Positions 44,914-55,167 of a DNA stretch of 64,000 nucleotides are shown in pieces. The position numbers were made by a program, and so were the translations under genes. Each line of letters opens with the position of its first letter. Positions within the stretch are counted from its first letter, which is position 1. Under the pieces are notes generated by a model, which saw only the letters and a program-made list of their open reading frames with translations, had not been told where the DNA came from and ran no database searches. Source of the stretch: Hyalangium ruber (GTDB taxonomy: Bacteria; Myxococcota; Myxococcia; Myxococcales; Myxococcaceae); contig NZ_JAXIVS010000003.1 of the NCBI RefSeq assembly GCF_034259325.1, forward strand, positions 62,001-126,000, written 5' to 3'.

Positions 44914-46266
44914 ATGCCTACCTGGGCTCTCTGGGCCGCCTGCCTGGCCCTCTGCTTCCTCCGCGCCTTCGTGGCTGCCGCTGAGTCCGCGCTCTACGGA
45001 ACCTCCGACCTGCGCGCCCAGGAACTCGCGGAGGAGACTGGCCGCGCCGGCCGCCGGGTGGTGCGCCACAAGACCGAGCGCGAGGCCACCGCCACCGCCC
45101 TGCGTCTGGGCTCGGTGCTCAGCGGCTTCCTGGCCGCCGCCATCGGCGCCCTGGCCCCGCCGCGGATGCTGGACTTCAACCGCCTGGGAGACGACGCCTG
45201 GCTCCCAGTCGCCACGGTGACGGCCGGCGCTCTCTTCGTCGGCGTGCTGGCCAGCCTCATGGAAGTCACCCTGCGCGGCCTGGCCAACGGCAACCCGGAG
45301 CGCTGGGCCCTGCGCCTGTCCGGGCTCGTCTCCGCCCTTGTCTTCCTCTTCTATCCGCCCATGCGCATGCTGCTGGGGGTGCTCAACCTCGTGGCGCGCA
45401 CCTTCGGCCGCACCCTGCGCTTCGAGCCGCCCCCGCCCCCTCTGGAGGAGCTCGAGAAGCTTCTGGCCGCGCAGGCCGCCAATGACGAGGTGGACAAGAG
45501 CGCCCCGCAGCTCATCCGCTCCATCTTCGAGCTGTCCGACAAGCGCTGCCGGGACGTGATGGTGCCGCGCACCGACGTCGTCACGGTGGACATCTCCACC
45601 CCGCCCACCGAGGTGCTGCGCCTGCTGGCCGAGGAGAGCCACTCGCGCATCCCCGTCTACCGCGACGATGTGGACCACATCGTCGGCATCCTCCACGCGC
45701 GCGACCTCATTCCCCTGCTCCAGCACCCGGAGCTCATCGTCCTGCCGGACGTCATCCGTCCCGCCAACTTCGTGCCGTGGATGAAGCCCATTGGCGACCT
45801 GCTGCGCGAGATGCAGAAGAAGCGCATCCACATGGCCATGGTGGTGGACGAGTACGGCGGCTTCATGGGCGTCGTCACCCTGGAGGACATCCTCCGTGAA
45901 ATCGTCGGCGACATCGGCGACGAGTTCGAGGTGGAGGAGAAGCACGTGGAGAAGCAGCCCGACGGCAGCTTCATGGTGGACGCCTCGCTGGAGGTGGAGC
46001 ACTTCACCCAGGCCTTCGGCTTCGCGCTGCCCGAGGGAGACTTCGACACGCTGGGCGGCTTCCTCTCCTCGCTCGCTGGCCACCTGCCAGACGTAGGCGA
46101 GCGCTTCACCTATGGCGGCTGGCAGTTCACCGTCGCCGCGAAGGAAGGCGCCCGCATCGATCGGGTGCGGCTGGCCCGCCTCAAGGGCACCCCTACCGCC
46201 CCCGGCAAGGACAAGGACGGCCGCGGGGACGGGCGCTCCGAGTCCGCGCCTCCCGCCAAGGCCTGA
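44914..46266 (+). CDS. CNNM/CorC family protein (DUF21 + CBS pair + CorC_HlyC)
   Basis: 450 aa. An N-terminal DUF21 region with about four membrane segments (1-150) has '[18 protein letters not shown]'. Two CBS domains follow, with '[25 protein letters not shown]' and '[29 protein letters not shown]', then a CorC_HlyC transporter-associated domain ending '[15 protein letters not shown]'. The family is linked to magnesium or divalent-cation transport; hemolysin is a historical name. It converges with the LEA-type lipoprotein gene. Confidence 0.92.
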   Translation: MPTWALWAACLALCFLRAFVAAAESALYGTSDLRAQELAEETGRAGRRVVRHKTEREATATALRLGSVLSGFLAAAIGALAPPRMLDFNRLGDDAWLPVATVTAGALFVGVLASLMEVTLRGLANGNPERWALRLSGLVSALVFLFYPPMRMLLGVLNLVARTFGRTLRFEPPPPPLEELEKLLAAQAANDEVDKSAPQLIRSIFELSDKRCRDVMVPRTDVVTVDISTPPTEVLRLLAEESHSRIPVYRDDVDHIVGILHARDLIPLLQHPELIVLPDVIRPANFVPWMKPIGDLLREMQKKRIHMAMVVDEYGGFMGVVTLEDILREIVGDIGDEFEVEEKHVEKQPDGSFMVDASLEVEHFTQAFGFALPEGDFDTLGGFLSSLAGHLPDVGERFTYGGWQFTVAAKEGARIDRVRLARLKGTPTAPGKDKDGRGDGRSESAPPAKA

Positions 46267-46274
46267 GCAGGGCC

Positions 46275-46754
46275 CTACTCCAGCACGGCCTCCGGCACCG
46301 GCACCCACTCCAGCCGCAGCGCTCGCTCGGCGTGGAAGGGGGCCCGCCGCTCCGTGCCCTCGCCATAGCGAAAGCGTGCCCCGCCGCGCAGTCCCACCTG
46401 CAGGGGCCGGCTCCCCTCCGTCTTCGTCACCGCCTCGCTGACGAGCGGGAAGGACAGCGCCACCGCGTGCGGCAGCCCGTTCGCGCCCAGCGGCACCTCC
46501 ACCTGCTGCAGCCCCGCGGACAGGCGACGCCCCTCCACCCAGAGCTCGAAGTCCACCCCGGTGAGGGTGGCGAGTTCCGAGGCGGGGTTGCGCACCTCCA
46601 GCTTCAGCGAGAGCAGGCCGGTACCATCCTGCGCGAAGGAGAGTTCCAGCGTCTCCACCCGCACCGCCCGATCAAAGGCCTCCGGCCGCCACGGCACCCC
46701 GTGGCACCCAGCCAGCAGCAGCGCCAGCCCCAGGGCCGAGGCGCGCATCCTCAT
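46275..46754 (-). CDS. LEA/WHy-domain lipoprotein
   Basis: 159 aa from ATG 46754, overlapping the kinase stop by one base. The lipoprotein signal 'ALGLALLLAGC' has lipobox L-A-G-C. The mature domain 'DGTGLLSLKLEVRNPASELATLTGVDFELWVEG' is the LEA-14/WHy fold pattern linked in general to desiccation or stress proteins. It is co-transcribed with the Ser/Thr kinase gene. Confidence 0.82.
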   Translation of the reverse strand: MRMRASALGLALLLAGCHGVPWRPEAFDRAVRVETLELSFAQDGTGLLSLKLEVRNPASELATLTGVDFELWVEGRRLSAGLQQVEVPLGANGLPHAVALSFPLVSEAVTKTEGSRPLQVGLRGGARFRYGEGTERRAPFHAERALRLEWVPVPEAVLE

Positions 46755-47677
46755 CACCCGCCCAAGAGCGGCCGCAGCGCATCCACCGAGAGCGGCCACC
46801 CGGCGCGACCGGCCAGCACCTCGAGCGCCTTGCTGAACTCGGCGGCCGTCTGGAAGCGGCGCTCCTTGTCCGTGAAGAGCGCTTTGCGCACCACCCGCAC
46901 CGCGTAGTCCGGCAGCCCCAGGTCCAGCGAGGACAACAGCGGCGCCCGCGCGTCCCGCACCCGGTGCATCAGCTCCGCCTCGCCTCCTCCTTCCGTGCCG
47001 TACAGGCGCCGGTTGGAGAACAGCTCCCAGAGGATGACGCCCACCGCGTACAAGTCACTGCGCGTGTCCACCGCCAGCCCCAGCACCTGCTCCGGGCTCA
47101 TGTACGCCATGGTGCCGCGCAGCGCGCCGGCCTCGCCCTGCATCAGCCCCTCCACCTCGGCCACGCCGAAGTCGGTGAGCTTCACGTCCCCCGCCACGCT
47201 GAGCAGGACGTTGGCGGGGTTGATGTCGCGGTGGACGATGTTGGCGCCGTTCTCCCCCACCTTGGCGCGGTGCAGGTAGTCCAGCGCCTTGAGCAGGCAC
47301 CAGGCGATGTAGCAGCAGGCCTCGGGCGGCATCGCCGTGCCGACCTTCATCAGCAGCCCCTGCATGAAGCCCAGGGTCCGGCCGCTCACCAGCTCCTGCA
47401 CCATCAGGTAGTCCTGCCCCGCCCGGAAGAGGCGGAAGGTGCGGACGATGTTGGGGTGGCGCAGGCGCACGGTGAGCTTCGCCTCGTCCACGAAGGCCTT
47501 CACGTACGCGGCATCCGCGCGGAACGAAGGGTGGAGCCGCTTGAGCACCACCTCCTCCGGCTCGCCCGGAGAGCGCTGCGTCGTGGGGCGGGCGCGAGCC
47601 TGGTACACCTCCGCCATTCCGCCCACGGCCAGGCGACCGATGACCTCGTAACCTCCCAGCTCCAGCGCGTCCGCCAC
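46754..47677 (-). CDS. Serine/threonine protein kinase (Pkn-type)
   Basis: 307 aa, GTG start. The kinase domain fills the protein: glycine loop 'LAVGGMAEVYQA', ATP-binding Lys in 'VVLKRLHP', catalytic loop 'HRDINPANVLL', 'DFGVAEVEG', and 'GTMAYMSPEQV'. The usual catalytic-loop Lys of HRDxKPxN is Asn, a change seen in other myxobacterial kinases that often have Ser there. There is no transmembrane or sensor domain, so it is a soluble kinase. Substrate unknown. Confidence 0.92.
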   Translation of the reverse strand: MADALELGGYEVIGRLAVGGMAEVYQARARPTTQRSPGEPEEVVLKRLHPSFRADAAYVKAFVDEAKLTVRLRHPNIVRTFRLFRAGQDYLMVQELVSGRTLGFMQGLLMKVGTAMPPEACCYIAWCLLKALDYLHRAKVGENGANIVHRDINPANVLLSVAGDVKLTDFGVAEVEGLMQGEAGALRGTMAYMSPEQVLGLAVDTRSDLYAVGVILWELFSNRRLYGTEGGGEAELMHRVRDARAPLLSSLDLGLPDYAVRVVRKALFTDKERRFQTAAEFSKALEVLAGRAGWPLSVDALRPLLGG

Positions 47678-47720
47678 GCTCGCAGCCTACCGCGCCTGAG
47701 CCCCTCGCCCCACTATTCAG

Positions 47721-49148
47721 TTAGGACTTGAGCAGCGAGTGGAACAGCCCCTCGTACCGGCGCGCCGAGGTGGCCCAGGAGAAGTCCCGCTTCATGCCCC
47801 GGTGCCGGAAGGCTTCCAGCCGGGGCGGATCCGCGTACAGCGCCAGCCCCCGCCGGATGGCCGCCAGCAGGGCCGCCCGGTGGAACGCCTCGAAGAGGAT
47901 GCCGTTGCCGTCCAGCCCGCCCTCCACGGTGTCCACCAGCCCTCCGGTGGCCCGGACAATGGGTACGGTGCCGTAGCGCAGGGAGTACATCTGGTTGAGG
48001 CCACACGGCTCGTAGCGGCTGGGCATCAGGAAGAAGTCCGCCCCGGCCTCCACCAGGTGGGACAGCTCCCGGTCGAAGCCGAGGTAGACGGCCACCTGCT
48101 GGGGAAAGCGCTCCTGGAGCGCCCGCAGCCCCTCCTCATAGTGCCCCTCGCCGCTGCCCACGGCCACGAAGCGGATGTCGGCCTGGAGCGCGGTGGGCAT
48201 CACGTCCAGCAGCAGGTCCACGCCCTTCTGGTACGCCAGCCGGCTGACGATGCCGAACACCGGCGCGTCCCCCGGCGGCAGCCCGGAGCGCTGGAGCAGC
48301 TCGCGCTTGCACACCGCCTTGCCCGCCATGTCGTCCAGGCGGTAGCGCGCCGGCAGCACCGGGTCCTTCTCCGGGTTCCACTCCTCCGCGTCGATGCCAT
48401 TGAGGATGCCGCTGAGCCGCCCCTGGTGCCGGCGCAGGAGCCCATCCAGGTTGCAGCCCAGCTCCGGCGTCTGGATCTCCTTGGCGTAGGTGGGAGAGAC
48501 GGTGGTGATGGCGTCCGAGAAGACCAGGCCCGCCTTGAGGAAGTTCACCGTGTCGTGGAACTCGAGCCCGTCATCCGAGGTGAACAGGTCCCACGGCAGC
48601 CCCAGCTCCCCCATGATGTCCTTACCGAACTGCCCCTGGTAGGCCAGGTTGTGGATGGTGAAGACGGCGCGAGAGCGCTCCAGCGGGGTGCCCTGGAAGC
48701 CGCGCCGCAGCGCCACCGCGGCCAGCCCCGTCTGCCAGTCATTGAGGTGGACGATGTCCGGGATGAAGTGCAGCCGCTGGGCCGCCTGCAGCGCGCCCAT
48801 GCTCAGGTAGGCGAAGCGCCGGTGGTTGTCGCCGAACTCGCCGTGCGCATCACCGTAGATGCCGCCCCGCTCGAAGTAGTGCGCGTTCTCCAGGAAGAGC
48901 ACCTCGTGGCGCTCCGAGAGCCGGACCGACAGCACGGCGCCCCGCTCCTCGCCGAAGGGAAAGCGCAGCACCACCGTGTGGCCCGTGGGCTGGATGCGCG
49001 CGTCCCGGATGCTCGCGTAGCGCGGGGTGACCACCTTCACGTCATGGCCGAGCGCGGCGAGTGCCGCCGGGAGGGCCCCGGCCACGTCCCCGAGGCCGCC
49101 CGTCTTGGAGAACGGGGCCACCTCCGAGGAGATGAACAGAATCTTCAT
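47721..49148 (-). CDS. glgA: Glycogen (starch) synthase
   Basis: 475 aa GT5 glycosyltransferase. It starts '[22 protein letters not shown]', with the ADP-glucose-binding K-T-G-G-L. Further motifs are '[11 protein letters not shown]', 'TIHNLAYQG', '[13 protein letters not shown]' and '[23 protein letters not shown]'. It extends alpha-1,4-glucan from ADP-glucose in the cytoplasm. It stands alone; no other glg gene is adjacent. Confidence 0.95.
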   Translation of the reverse strand: MKILFISSEVAPFSKTGGLGDVAGALPAALAALGHDVKVVTPRYASIRDARIQPTGHTVVLRFPFGEERGAVLSVRLSERHEVLFLENAHYFERGGIYGDAHGEFGDNHRRFAYLSMGALQAAQRLHFIPDIVHLNDWQTGLAAVALRRGFQGTPLERSRAVFTIHNLAYQGQFGKDIMGELGLPWDLFTSDDGLEFHDTVNFLKAGLVFSDAITTVSPTYAKEIQTPELGCNLDGLLRRHQGRLSGILNGIDAEEWNPEKDPVLPARYRLDDMAGKAVCKRELLQRSGLPPGDAPVFGIVSRLAYQKGVDLLLDVMPTALQADIRFVAVGSGEGHYEEGLRALQERFPQQVAVYLGFDRELSHLVEAGADFFLMPSRYEPCGLNQMYSLRYGTVPIVRATGGLVDTVEGGLDGNGILFEAFHRAALLAAIRRGLALYADPPRLEAFRHRGMKRDFSWATSARRYEGLFHSLLKS

Positions 49149-49202
49149 TCCCGAAAGATGACGTGTAGGGCCCGTGAGTCAACCTTAAGTAACGTGCGCG
49201 CC

Positions 49203-49787
49203 ATGGAACTGCCCCAGGATCCCATCGAGCGCTTCGCGGCCCTCTACGCGCAGGCGAAGAAGGCCATCCCCGTGGACCCCAACGCCATGATTGTCGCCTC
49301 GGTGGGCGACGACGGCCGGCCCTCGGCGCGCGTGGTGCTGCTCAAGGACTTTGATCAGCGCGGCTTCGTCTTCTTCACCAACCACGAGAGCCGCAAGGGC
49401 CTGGAGCTGCTCAGCCACCCCGTCGCGGCGCTCGTCTTCTACTGGGCCCCGCTGGAGCGCCAGGTACGCGTGGAAGGGCGCGTGGAGCGCGTCTCCGAGG
49501 CGGAGTCGGACGCATACTTCCAGAGCCGGGCTCGGGGCAGCCAGATTGGCGCGTGGGCGAGCCTCCAGAGCCAGCCCCTGCCCTCGCGCGAGCAGCTGGA
49601 GGCCCGGGTGGAGGAGCTCACGCTCCAATACGAGGGGAAGACGATTCCCCGCCCTCCGCACTGGGCGGGCTTCCGGGTGGTGCCCGACCGGATCGAGTTC
49701 TGGCACTCACGCCCCAACCGGCTCCACGAGCGGCGGGTGTACGTGCGCGAGGCAAGCGGCTGGCGGACCGAGTTCCTCTACCCGTGA
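49203..49787 (+). CDS. pdxH: Pyridoxamine 5'-phosphate oxidase (PdxH/FprA type)
   Basis: 194 aa from ATG 49203; the open frame upstream is antisense to glgA. FMN-binding pattern '[29 protein letters not shown]' and '[17 protein letters not shown]'; C-terminal '[27 protein letters not shown]' with the conserved R-x-x-R-L-H-x-R. It oxidises PNP/PMP to PLP. In Myxococcus xanthus a flavoprotein of this family, FprA, is encoded beside csgA; the same neighbour is found here, convergent with csgA. Confidence 0.94.
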   Translation: MELPQDPIERFAALYAQAKKAIPVDPNAMIVASVGDDGRPSARVVLLKDFDQRGFVFFTNHESRKGLELLSHPVAALVFYWAPLERQVRVEGRVERVSEAESDAYFQSRARGSQIGAWASLQSQPLPSREQLEARVEELTLQYEGKTIPRPPHWAGFRVVPDRIEFWHSRPNRLHERRVYVREASGWRTEFLYP

Positions 49788-49819
49788 GGTGGCTCGGTCC
49801 CCGCGCTCGCGCCCGCGTC

Positions 49820-50530
49820 CTACCAGGGCAGCTCTCGGCCCTGGAAGTCCAGGAAGCCGCCGCTGTTGTCCACGGTGAGGCCGTCGATGACGCGCAGCAT
49901 GCCCTGCACGGAGTCCTCGGCGCGCATGGGCGCCGACTTGCCACCCATCTCCGTACACACCCAGCCCGGGTTGAGCACGGCGGTGATGAGGCCCTTGTCC
50001 CGGAAGTCCACGGCCATGGTGCGCATGCCCACGTTCAGCGCGGCCTTGGACATGCGGTAGCCGTAGGCCCCGCCGGTGAAGCCGTAGACGCCCGACTCAT
50101 TGTTCTCGCTGAGCGAGGCCATGCGCGTGGTGAGGTGGAGGATCTTCCGCGTGGAGCCGCGCAGCACCGAGGGCATCAGCGCCGCCGACAGCCGCAGCGG
50201 CCCGAAGGCGTTCGTCTCCATGACGCGCGCCATGTCCTCGTAGTCCAGCTCCATCAGCGAGCCCCACTTGCCGCCGATGCCCGCGTTGTTGATGAGCACA
50301 TCCAACGGCGCTTCATTCACATTGGCCGCGAAGGTCAGGACGCTGGAGGGCTCCGTCACATCGAGGGCGTGGATGCGCAGGCGATTGCCCGCCTCGCGAG
50401 CCAGCGAGGCCAGCAGTCGAGCCTCGGAGGGAACCCGGACCCCGGCTTCGACGGTGTCGCCGCGAGCGAGCAGTTGTCGGACGAATTCGAGACCAATTCC
50501 ACGGCTGGCCCCGGAGATGGCATAGCGCAT
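49820..50530 (-). CDS. csgA: C-signal protein homologue CsgA (short-chain dehydrogenase)
   Basis: 236 aa from ATG 50530. It starts 'MRYAISGASRGIGLEFVRQLL' as CsgA does, continues with 'GDTVEAGVR', 'GNRLRIHALDV' and 'DVLINNAG', has 'AYGYRMSKAALN' (Y-x-x-x-K), 'MLRVIDGL' and ends 'FLDFQGRELPW' like the CsgA end. M. xanthus CsgA (229 aa) is needed for fruiting-body development; full-length CsgA is a dehydrogenase and a proteolytic fragment acts as the C-signal. A segment 'NNESGVYGFTGGAYGYR' is slightly longer than in CsgA. The fprA/pdxH and hemG neighbours match the M. xanthus locus. Confidence 0.88.
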   Translation of the reverse strand: MRYAISGASRGIGLEFVRQLLARGDTVEAGVRVPSEARLLASLAREAGNRLRIHALDVTEPSSVLTFAANVNEAPLDVLINNAGIGGKWGSLMELDYEDMARVMETNAFGPLRLSAALMPSVLRGSTRKILHLTTRMASLSENNESGVYGFTGGAYGYRMSKAALNVGMRTMAVDFRDKGLITAVLNPGWVCTEMGGKSAPMRAEDSVQGMLRVIDGLTVDNSGGFLDFQGRELPW

Positions 50531-50551
50531 GGGTGCATTAAGGCGCTTCAC

Positions 50552-50563
50552 TGCCTGTAGGCA
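50552..50563. promoter_or_regulatory. Short inverted repeat upstream of csgA
   Basis: TGCCT-GT-AGGCA, a 5-bp inverted repeat 22 bp upstream of the csgA start in the 96-bp divergent csgA/hemG spacer. It is small enough to arise by chance and is listed only as a candidate site in a developmentally regulated promoter region. Confidence 0.25.
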
Positions 50564-50593
50564 CAACATAGGTGTCACTTGACCCAGGGATGA

Positions 50594-52003
<1,410 letters not shown>

Positions 52004-52013
52004 GCGCTCCGGC

Positions 52014-52514
52014 TCAGGCCAGCCGGATGGCCATGAAGGTCATCGGCCTGGCCTGGGGGTCCGCGAGCAGCTCGTTCACCCGCTGGAGGAAGGCCTCGAG
52101 CCCCTCGCCCGGCGAGAAGCCCCAGTTGCAGCGGGCATCTCGCCGCCACTCTGCGATGGAGGGCGGAGGCGAGGCATGGCCGGGCAGGGGCGCGGTGACC
52201 TCCAGGCCGAACACCTTCATCGGCGCGTCCGGAGCGCGCGGCGGGTAGAAGGCCTGGTAGAGGCAGTCGTTGCGCTCGCGCGGGGGCGGGAAGGTGACGA
52301 CCAGCGCGGCGCCATGGCGCGTGAGGGAAAGTCCTTCGGCGGGCACCCGCTTCGCGTCGTGCAGTTGCATGCCCAGGCCCATCCAGAGGTCCTTCAGGTA
52401 GGCCGTGTCCTGCGTGAAGGTCCTGACGAAACGCTCCGGGTCGGACAGCGCCATGCGGGCCAGCATGTACTTGACGATGAAGTGATGACTCTGAGCCGAG
52501 GCTTCAGCGGTCAT
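52014..52514 (-). CDS. Protein of unknown function
   Basis: 166 aa from ATG 52514 with GGGGAGG 5 nt upstream. It is cytoplasmic, with no transmembrane segment. Helical start 'FIVKYMLARMALSDPERFVRTFTQDTAYLKDLW' then a beta-rich middle ('LSLTRHGAALVVTFPPPRERNDCLYQAFY'). I recognise no family. It converges with hemG 10 nt away and starts about 50 bp from a LytTR-like repeat pair that faces the opposite direction. Confidence 0.72.
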   Translation of the reverse strand: MTAEASAQSHHFIVKYMLARMALSDPERFVRTFTQDTAYLKDLWMGLGMQLHDAKRVPAEGLSLTRHGAALVVTFPPPRERNDCLYQAFYPPRAPDAPMKVFGLEVTAPLPGHASPPPSIAEWRRDARCNWGFSPGEGLEAFLQRVNELLADPQARPMTFMAIRLA

Positions 52515-52564
52515 GGGTTCCTCCCCCGGGTGCGCGCCGCACTCCACCATAGACGAGACGGCCC

Positions 52565-52601
52565 CGCGACCGCTCACCCGCCGCCCGCGACCGTTCGCCC
52601 G
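52565..52601 (+). promoter_or_regulatory. LytTR-type direct-repeat box upstream of the sugar transferase operon
   Basis: CGCGACCGCTCACCCG (52,565-52,580) and CGCGACCGTTCGCCCG (52,586-52,601) differ at two of 16 positions and are exactly 21 bp apart, two helical turns. The second contains ACCGTTCGCC, one base from the AlgR consensus. The pair points towards the operon starting at 52,671, which ends with a LytTR regulator gene, so autoregulation is likely. Confidence 0.62.
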
Positions 52602-52670
52602 AGTACGCGCCACGGAGGGGGGCCACCGGGGGCATCTTCCTCCGTGTCACGCCGTCCACCGGAGCGCGCC

Positions 52671-52781
52671 ATGACCTCTGTCTCCACGCCCTTGTTGATC
52701 CTCTGTGCCGTCCTCCTCTTCCCGCTGGTGCTCGTGGGCACCCTGGCGCTGGACCTGACCGAGACGGAGGTGGAGTCGTGA
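52671..52781 (+). CDS. 36-residue single-pass membrane peptide
   Basis: A short gene (ATG to TGA) encoding essentially one transmembrane helix, 'LLILCAVLLFPLVLVGTLAL', followed by an acidic tail DLTETEVES. Its stop overlaps the GTG of the sugar transferase (GTGA), a sign that it is truly translated. It may be a small subunit or stabiliser of the transferase, which itself begins with a membrane helix (inference). No close family is known to me. Confidence 0.6.
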   Translation: MTSVSTPLLILCAVLLFPLVLVGTLALDLTETEVES

Positions 52782-53350
52782 AGGGCAAGCGCCTGTTGGA
52801 CCTCGTCCTGCTGCTGCCGCTGGTGCCCTTCTTCGGGCTGGCGGTGGGGCTGCTCGCCCTGATGGTGCTCATCCTGGATGGGCGGCCCGTGTTCTTCACC
52901 CAGCCTCGCTACGGGCAAGGGCGGCGCATCTTCCGCATCCTCAAGCTGCGCACCATGACGTGCGAGCCGGACATGCGCGCGCGGCGGCCTACCCGGTTCG
53001 GAAACCTGCTGCGCCACCATGGCCTGGATGAGCTGCCCCAGCTCTTCAACGTCCTCATCGGGGACATGAGCCTGGTGGGCCCCCGCCCCCTGACGCCCGA
53101 GGACGCCGAGCGCCTCATCGCCGCGCACCCTCCCCTGGCGGCGCGCTTCGAGGTGCCTCCAGGCATCACCGGGCTGGCCCAGGTGTGCCAGGCACGTGGG
53201 GCGGCGCTCACGGCGCAGCTCGATGCCGAGTATGCTCGGAGCCGGAGCGCCTCCGTGGACATCCGCATCCTCTTCCGGACCACCTGGATCAACATCGTCG
53301 GCAAGCGCCGGGGCGCGCGCCCCTTGCCTCCGCACCTCGCGCCACGATGA
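52778..53350 (+). CDS. Undecaprenyl-phosphate sugar phosphotransferase (bacterial sugar transferase)
   Basis: 190 aa, GTG start. One membrane hairpin (about 7-35) precedes the PF02397-type domain: 'VFFTQPRYGQGRRIFRILKLRTM', 'GLDELPQLFNVLIGDMSLVGPRPLT' with the catalytic Asp-Glu, and 'RFEVPPGITGLAQV'. It attaches the first sugar-1-phosphate to undecaprenyl phosphate in polysaccharide synthesis. It is the catalytic half only (monotopic type). The stop overlaps the histidine kinase ATG, tying polysaccharide priming to a two-component system. Confidence 0.92.
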   Translation: MKGKRLLDLVLLLPLVPFFGLAVGLLALMVLILDGRPVFFTQPRYGQGRRIFRILKLRTMTCEPDMRARRPTRFGNLLRHHGLDELPQLFNVLIGDMSLVGPRPLTPEDAERLIAAHPPLAARFEVPPGITGLAQVCQARGAALTAQLDAEYARSRSASVDIRILFRTTWINIVGKRRGARPLPPHLAPR

Positions 53351-54396
53351 CCGCGGAAGGCTCCATCGTCCGCGCCACCCTGCGCGCGCTCACGGCTCCC
53401 AAGCGACTGGCGCCCATCCTGCTGGTGTCCGCCTCGCTCGTCTTCGCGCAGACGGCCTTCAGCCGGGAGCCGCTCGCCCTGCCCCTGGGCGTCATGCTGT
53501 GCCTGCTCTTCGTGGCCGTGGCGCCCGTCTCCTACCGCGTCCTGTTCCCCGAGGGGTTGGACCTGAGTCACGGTGGCGTGCGGCTGGTGCTCTACGTCGC
53601 GGTGGGCCTCGGGGTGGTGATCTCCTCGGGCTACATCCTCCCGAAGTTCCTGCGCATGGGGCCGACCTTCCTCACCCAGCCGGTGAACCTGGCCGTCTGC
53701 TGCGCCCTGTTCCTGGTGGGCGGGTGGGGATTGGGGCGGGATATCGGCTTCGAGGAGTCGCTGGCGCGTGAGCGCGCCCGGGGGGCCCGGCTTGCCCTGG
53801 AGGCCGAGCAGGCCCAGCTGCTGGCCCTGCGCAGCCACCTGGATCCGCACTTCCTCTTCAACACGCTGAACGCGATCGCCGAGTGGTGCCGTACCGACGG
53901 GGCCGTGGCCGAGGCGGCCGTGCTCAAGCTCTCGGCCATGCTGCGCAGCGTGCTGGCGGGAGTACGCAGCGCGACGTGGCCGATGGAGAAGGAGCTGGAG
54001 CTCATCCGCACCCTGTTCGACCTGCACCTGCTGCGGGACCCGGAGCTGTTCCAGCTCTCCATCGAGGTGGAGCCCGGAGCGAGCGAGGTGCATGTGCCTC
54101 CGCTGGTGCTGCTGCCACTGGCGGAGAACGCGGTGAAGCACGGGCCCGCGGCGGGGCACCGGGGGCGCATCAGCCTGCAGGTGGCCTCGCGCGAGGGCGA
54201 GTGGGTGTTCACCCTGGAGAACCCCGGCGCCTCGAAGGGTCCTCGGGATGGCAGTGCCGGACTGCCCACGGTGGAGCGCCGGCTCGCCCTGGCCTACGGT
54301 GGCAAGGCCCGACTCGTCCTGGAGAGCGCCGAGGGCCGCACCCGCCTCACCGTCACCCTGCCCCGCTCGGGCCCCCTGCCTGGAGTCCTCACGTGA
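53347..54396 (+). CDS. LytS/YehU-like sensor histidine kinase
   Basis: 349 aa from ATG 53347 (ATGA overlap). Four membrane segments (about 22-135) precede the His_kinase motif 'LRSHLDPHFLFNTLNAIAEW' and an ATPase domain with N box 'PLVLLPLAENAVKHG'. The G-rich boxes are reduced ('LENPGASKGPRDGSAGLPTVERRL'), as is common in this family. It would phosphorylate the LytTR regulator encoded next. The signal is unknown; coupling to a sugar transferase suggests envelope or polysaccharide status. Confidence 0.9.
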   Translation: MTAEGSIVRATLRALTAPKRLAPILLVSASLVFAQTAFSREPLALPLGVMLCLLFVAVAPVSYRVLFPEGLDLSHGGVRLVLYVAVGLGVVISSGYILPKFLRMGPTFLTQPVNLAVCCALFLVGGWGLGRDIGFEESLARERARGARLALEAEQAQLLALRSHLDPHFLFNTLNAIAEWCRTDGAVAEAAVLKLSAMLRSVLAGVRSATWPMEKELELIRTLFDLHLLRDPELFQLSIEVEPGASEVHVPPLVLLPLAENAVKHGPAAGHRGRISLQVASREGEWVFTLENPGASKGPRDGSAGLPTVERRLALAYGGKARLVLESAEGRTRLTVTLPRSGPLPGVLT

Positions 54397-55163
54397 GCCA
54401 GTCCCTGCGCGTCCTCATCGCCGATGACGAGCTGCTCGCCCGCAAGCGCCTGTCGCGGCTGCTGGGCGCCTTCCCGGATGTGGAGATCTGCGGGGAGGCC
54501 GCGGACGGAGACGCCGTGCTCGCGGCGGCGCGGGCGGGCGGGGTGGACATCATCCTCCTGGACATCCACATGCCGGGGCTGAACGGGCTGGAGGCGCTGT
54601 CGCTGCTGCCCGAGGACGGCCCGCGCGTCATCCTCTGCACGGCGCACGCGGAGCACGCCGTGGATGCCTTCGAGTACGGCGCGGTGGACTACGTGCTCAA
54701 GCCGGTGGAGGCCGCGCGGCTTCAGAAGGCGCTGGAGCGGGCCCGGGCGCGGCTGGGGCCCAAGGAGGCGCAGGAGCCCGCCGCCCGCGCACCGTCAACG
54801 AACGCCAAGGGGCTGGCGAGGCTGCCCATTCCGACGCGGCAGGGCATCGTCCTGGTGGATCCAGAGAGCATCTCCCACGCGACGCTGGAGGGCGAGCTGG
54901 TGACGGTGTTCACCACGCAGGGCGAGTTCCTCACGGACTTCACGCTGAACGAGCTGGCGGACAAGCTGCCAGTGGAGGGCTTCCAGCGGGTACACCGGCG
55001 GGCGCTGCTCAACCTGGCCCACGTCACGCGGCTGGAGCCGCTGGAGACGGGGGGCTACATCGCGCGCACCACGAAAGGGCACTCGGTGGAGATCAGCCGC
55101 CAGTCGGCCCGTGAGTTGCGGCGCATGCTGGGCCTGCGCCGAGGAACCGAGGAGGAGGGCTGA
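54393..55163 (+). CDS. LytTR-type response regulator
   Basis: 256 aa from GTG 54393 (GTGA overlap with the kinase stop). The receiver domain has D11-D12 and phosphoacceptor D57 in 'IILLDIHMPG', then 'YVLKPVE'. An Ala/Pro linker leads to the LytTR domain ('FQRVHRRALLNLAHVTRLEPLETGGYIA', 'HSVEISRQSARELRRMLG'). Likely targets are the 21-bp-period repeat pairs at 52,565 and 60,070, which share the core GCGACCGYTC. Confidence 0.92.
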   Translation: MSQSLRVLIADDELLARKRLSRLLGAFPDVEICGEAADGDAVLAAARAGGVDIILLDIHMPGLNGLEALSLLPEDGPRVILCTAHAEHAVDAFEYGAVDYVLKPVEAARLQKALERARARLGPKEAQEPAARAPSTNAKGLARLPIPTRQGIVLVDPESISHATLEGELVTVFTTQGEFLTDFTLNELADKLPVEGFQRVHRRALLNLAHVTRLEPLETGGYIARTTKGHSVEISRQSARELRRMLGLRRGTEEEG

Positions 55164-55167
55164 TCCA

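Noticed and set aside
44860-46308. Very long minus-strand open frame continuing upstream of the CpaC-like gene
   Set aside because: It is antisense to the well-supported CorC gene, rich in His/Arg/Gly without domain patterns, and the signal peptide of the real protein begins at 44,859.
47739-49202. Upstream extension of the pdxH frame
   Set aside because: Antisense to glgA, low-complexity residues; PdxH homology starts at 49,203.
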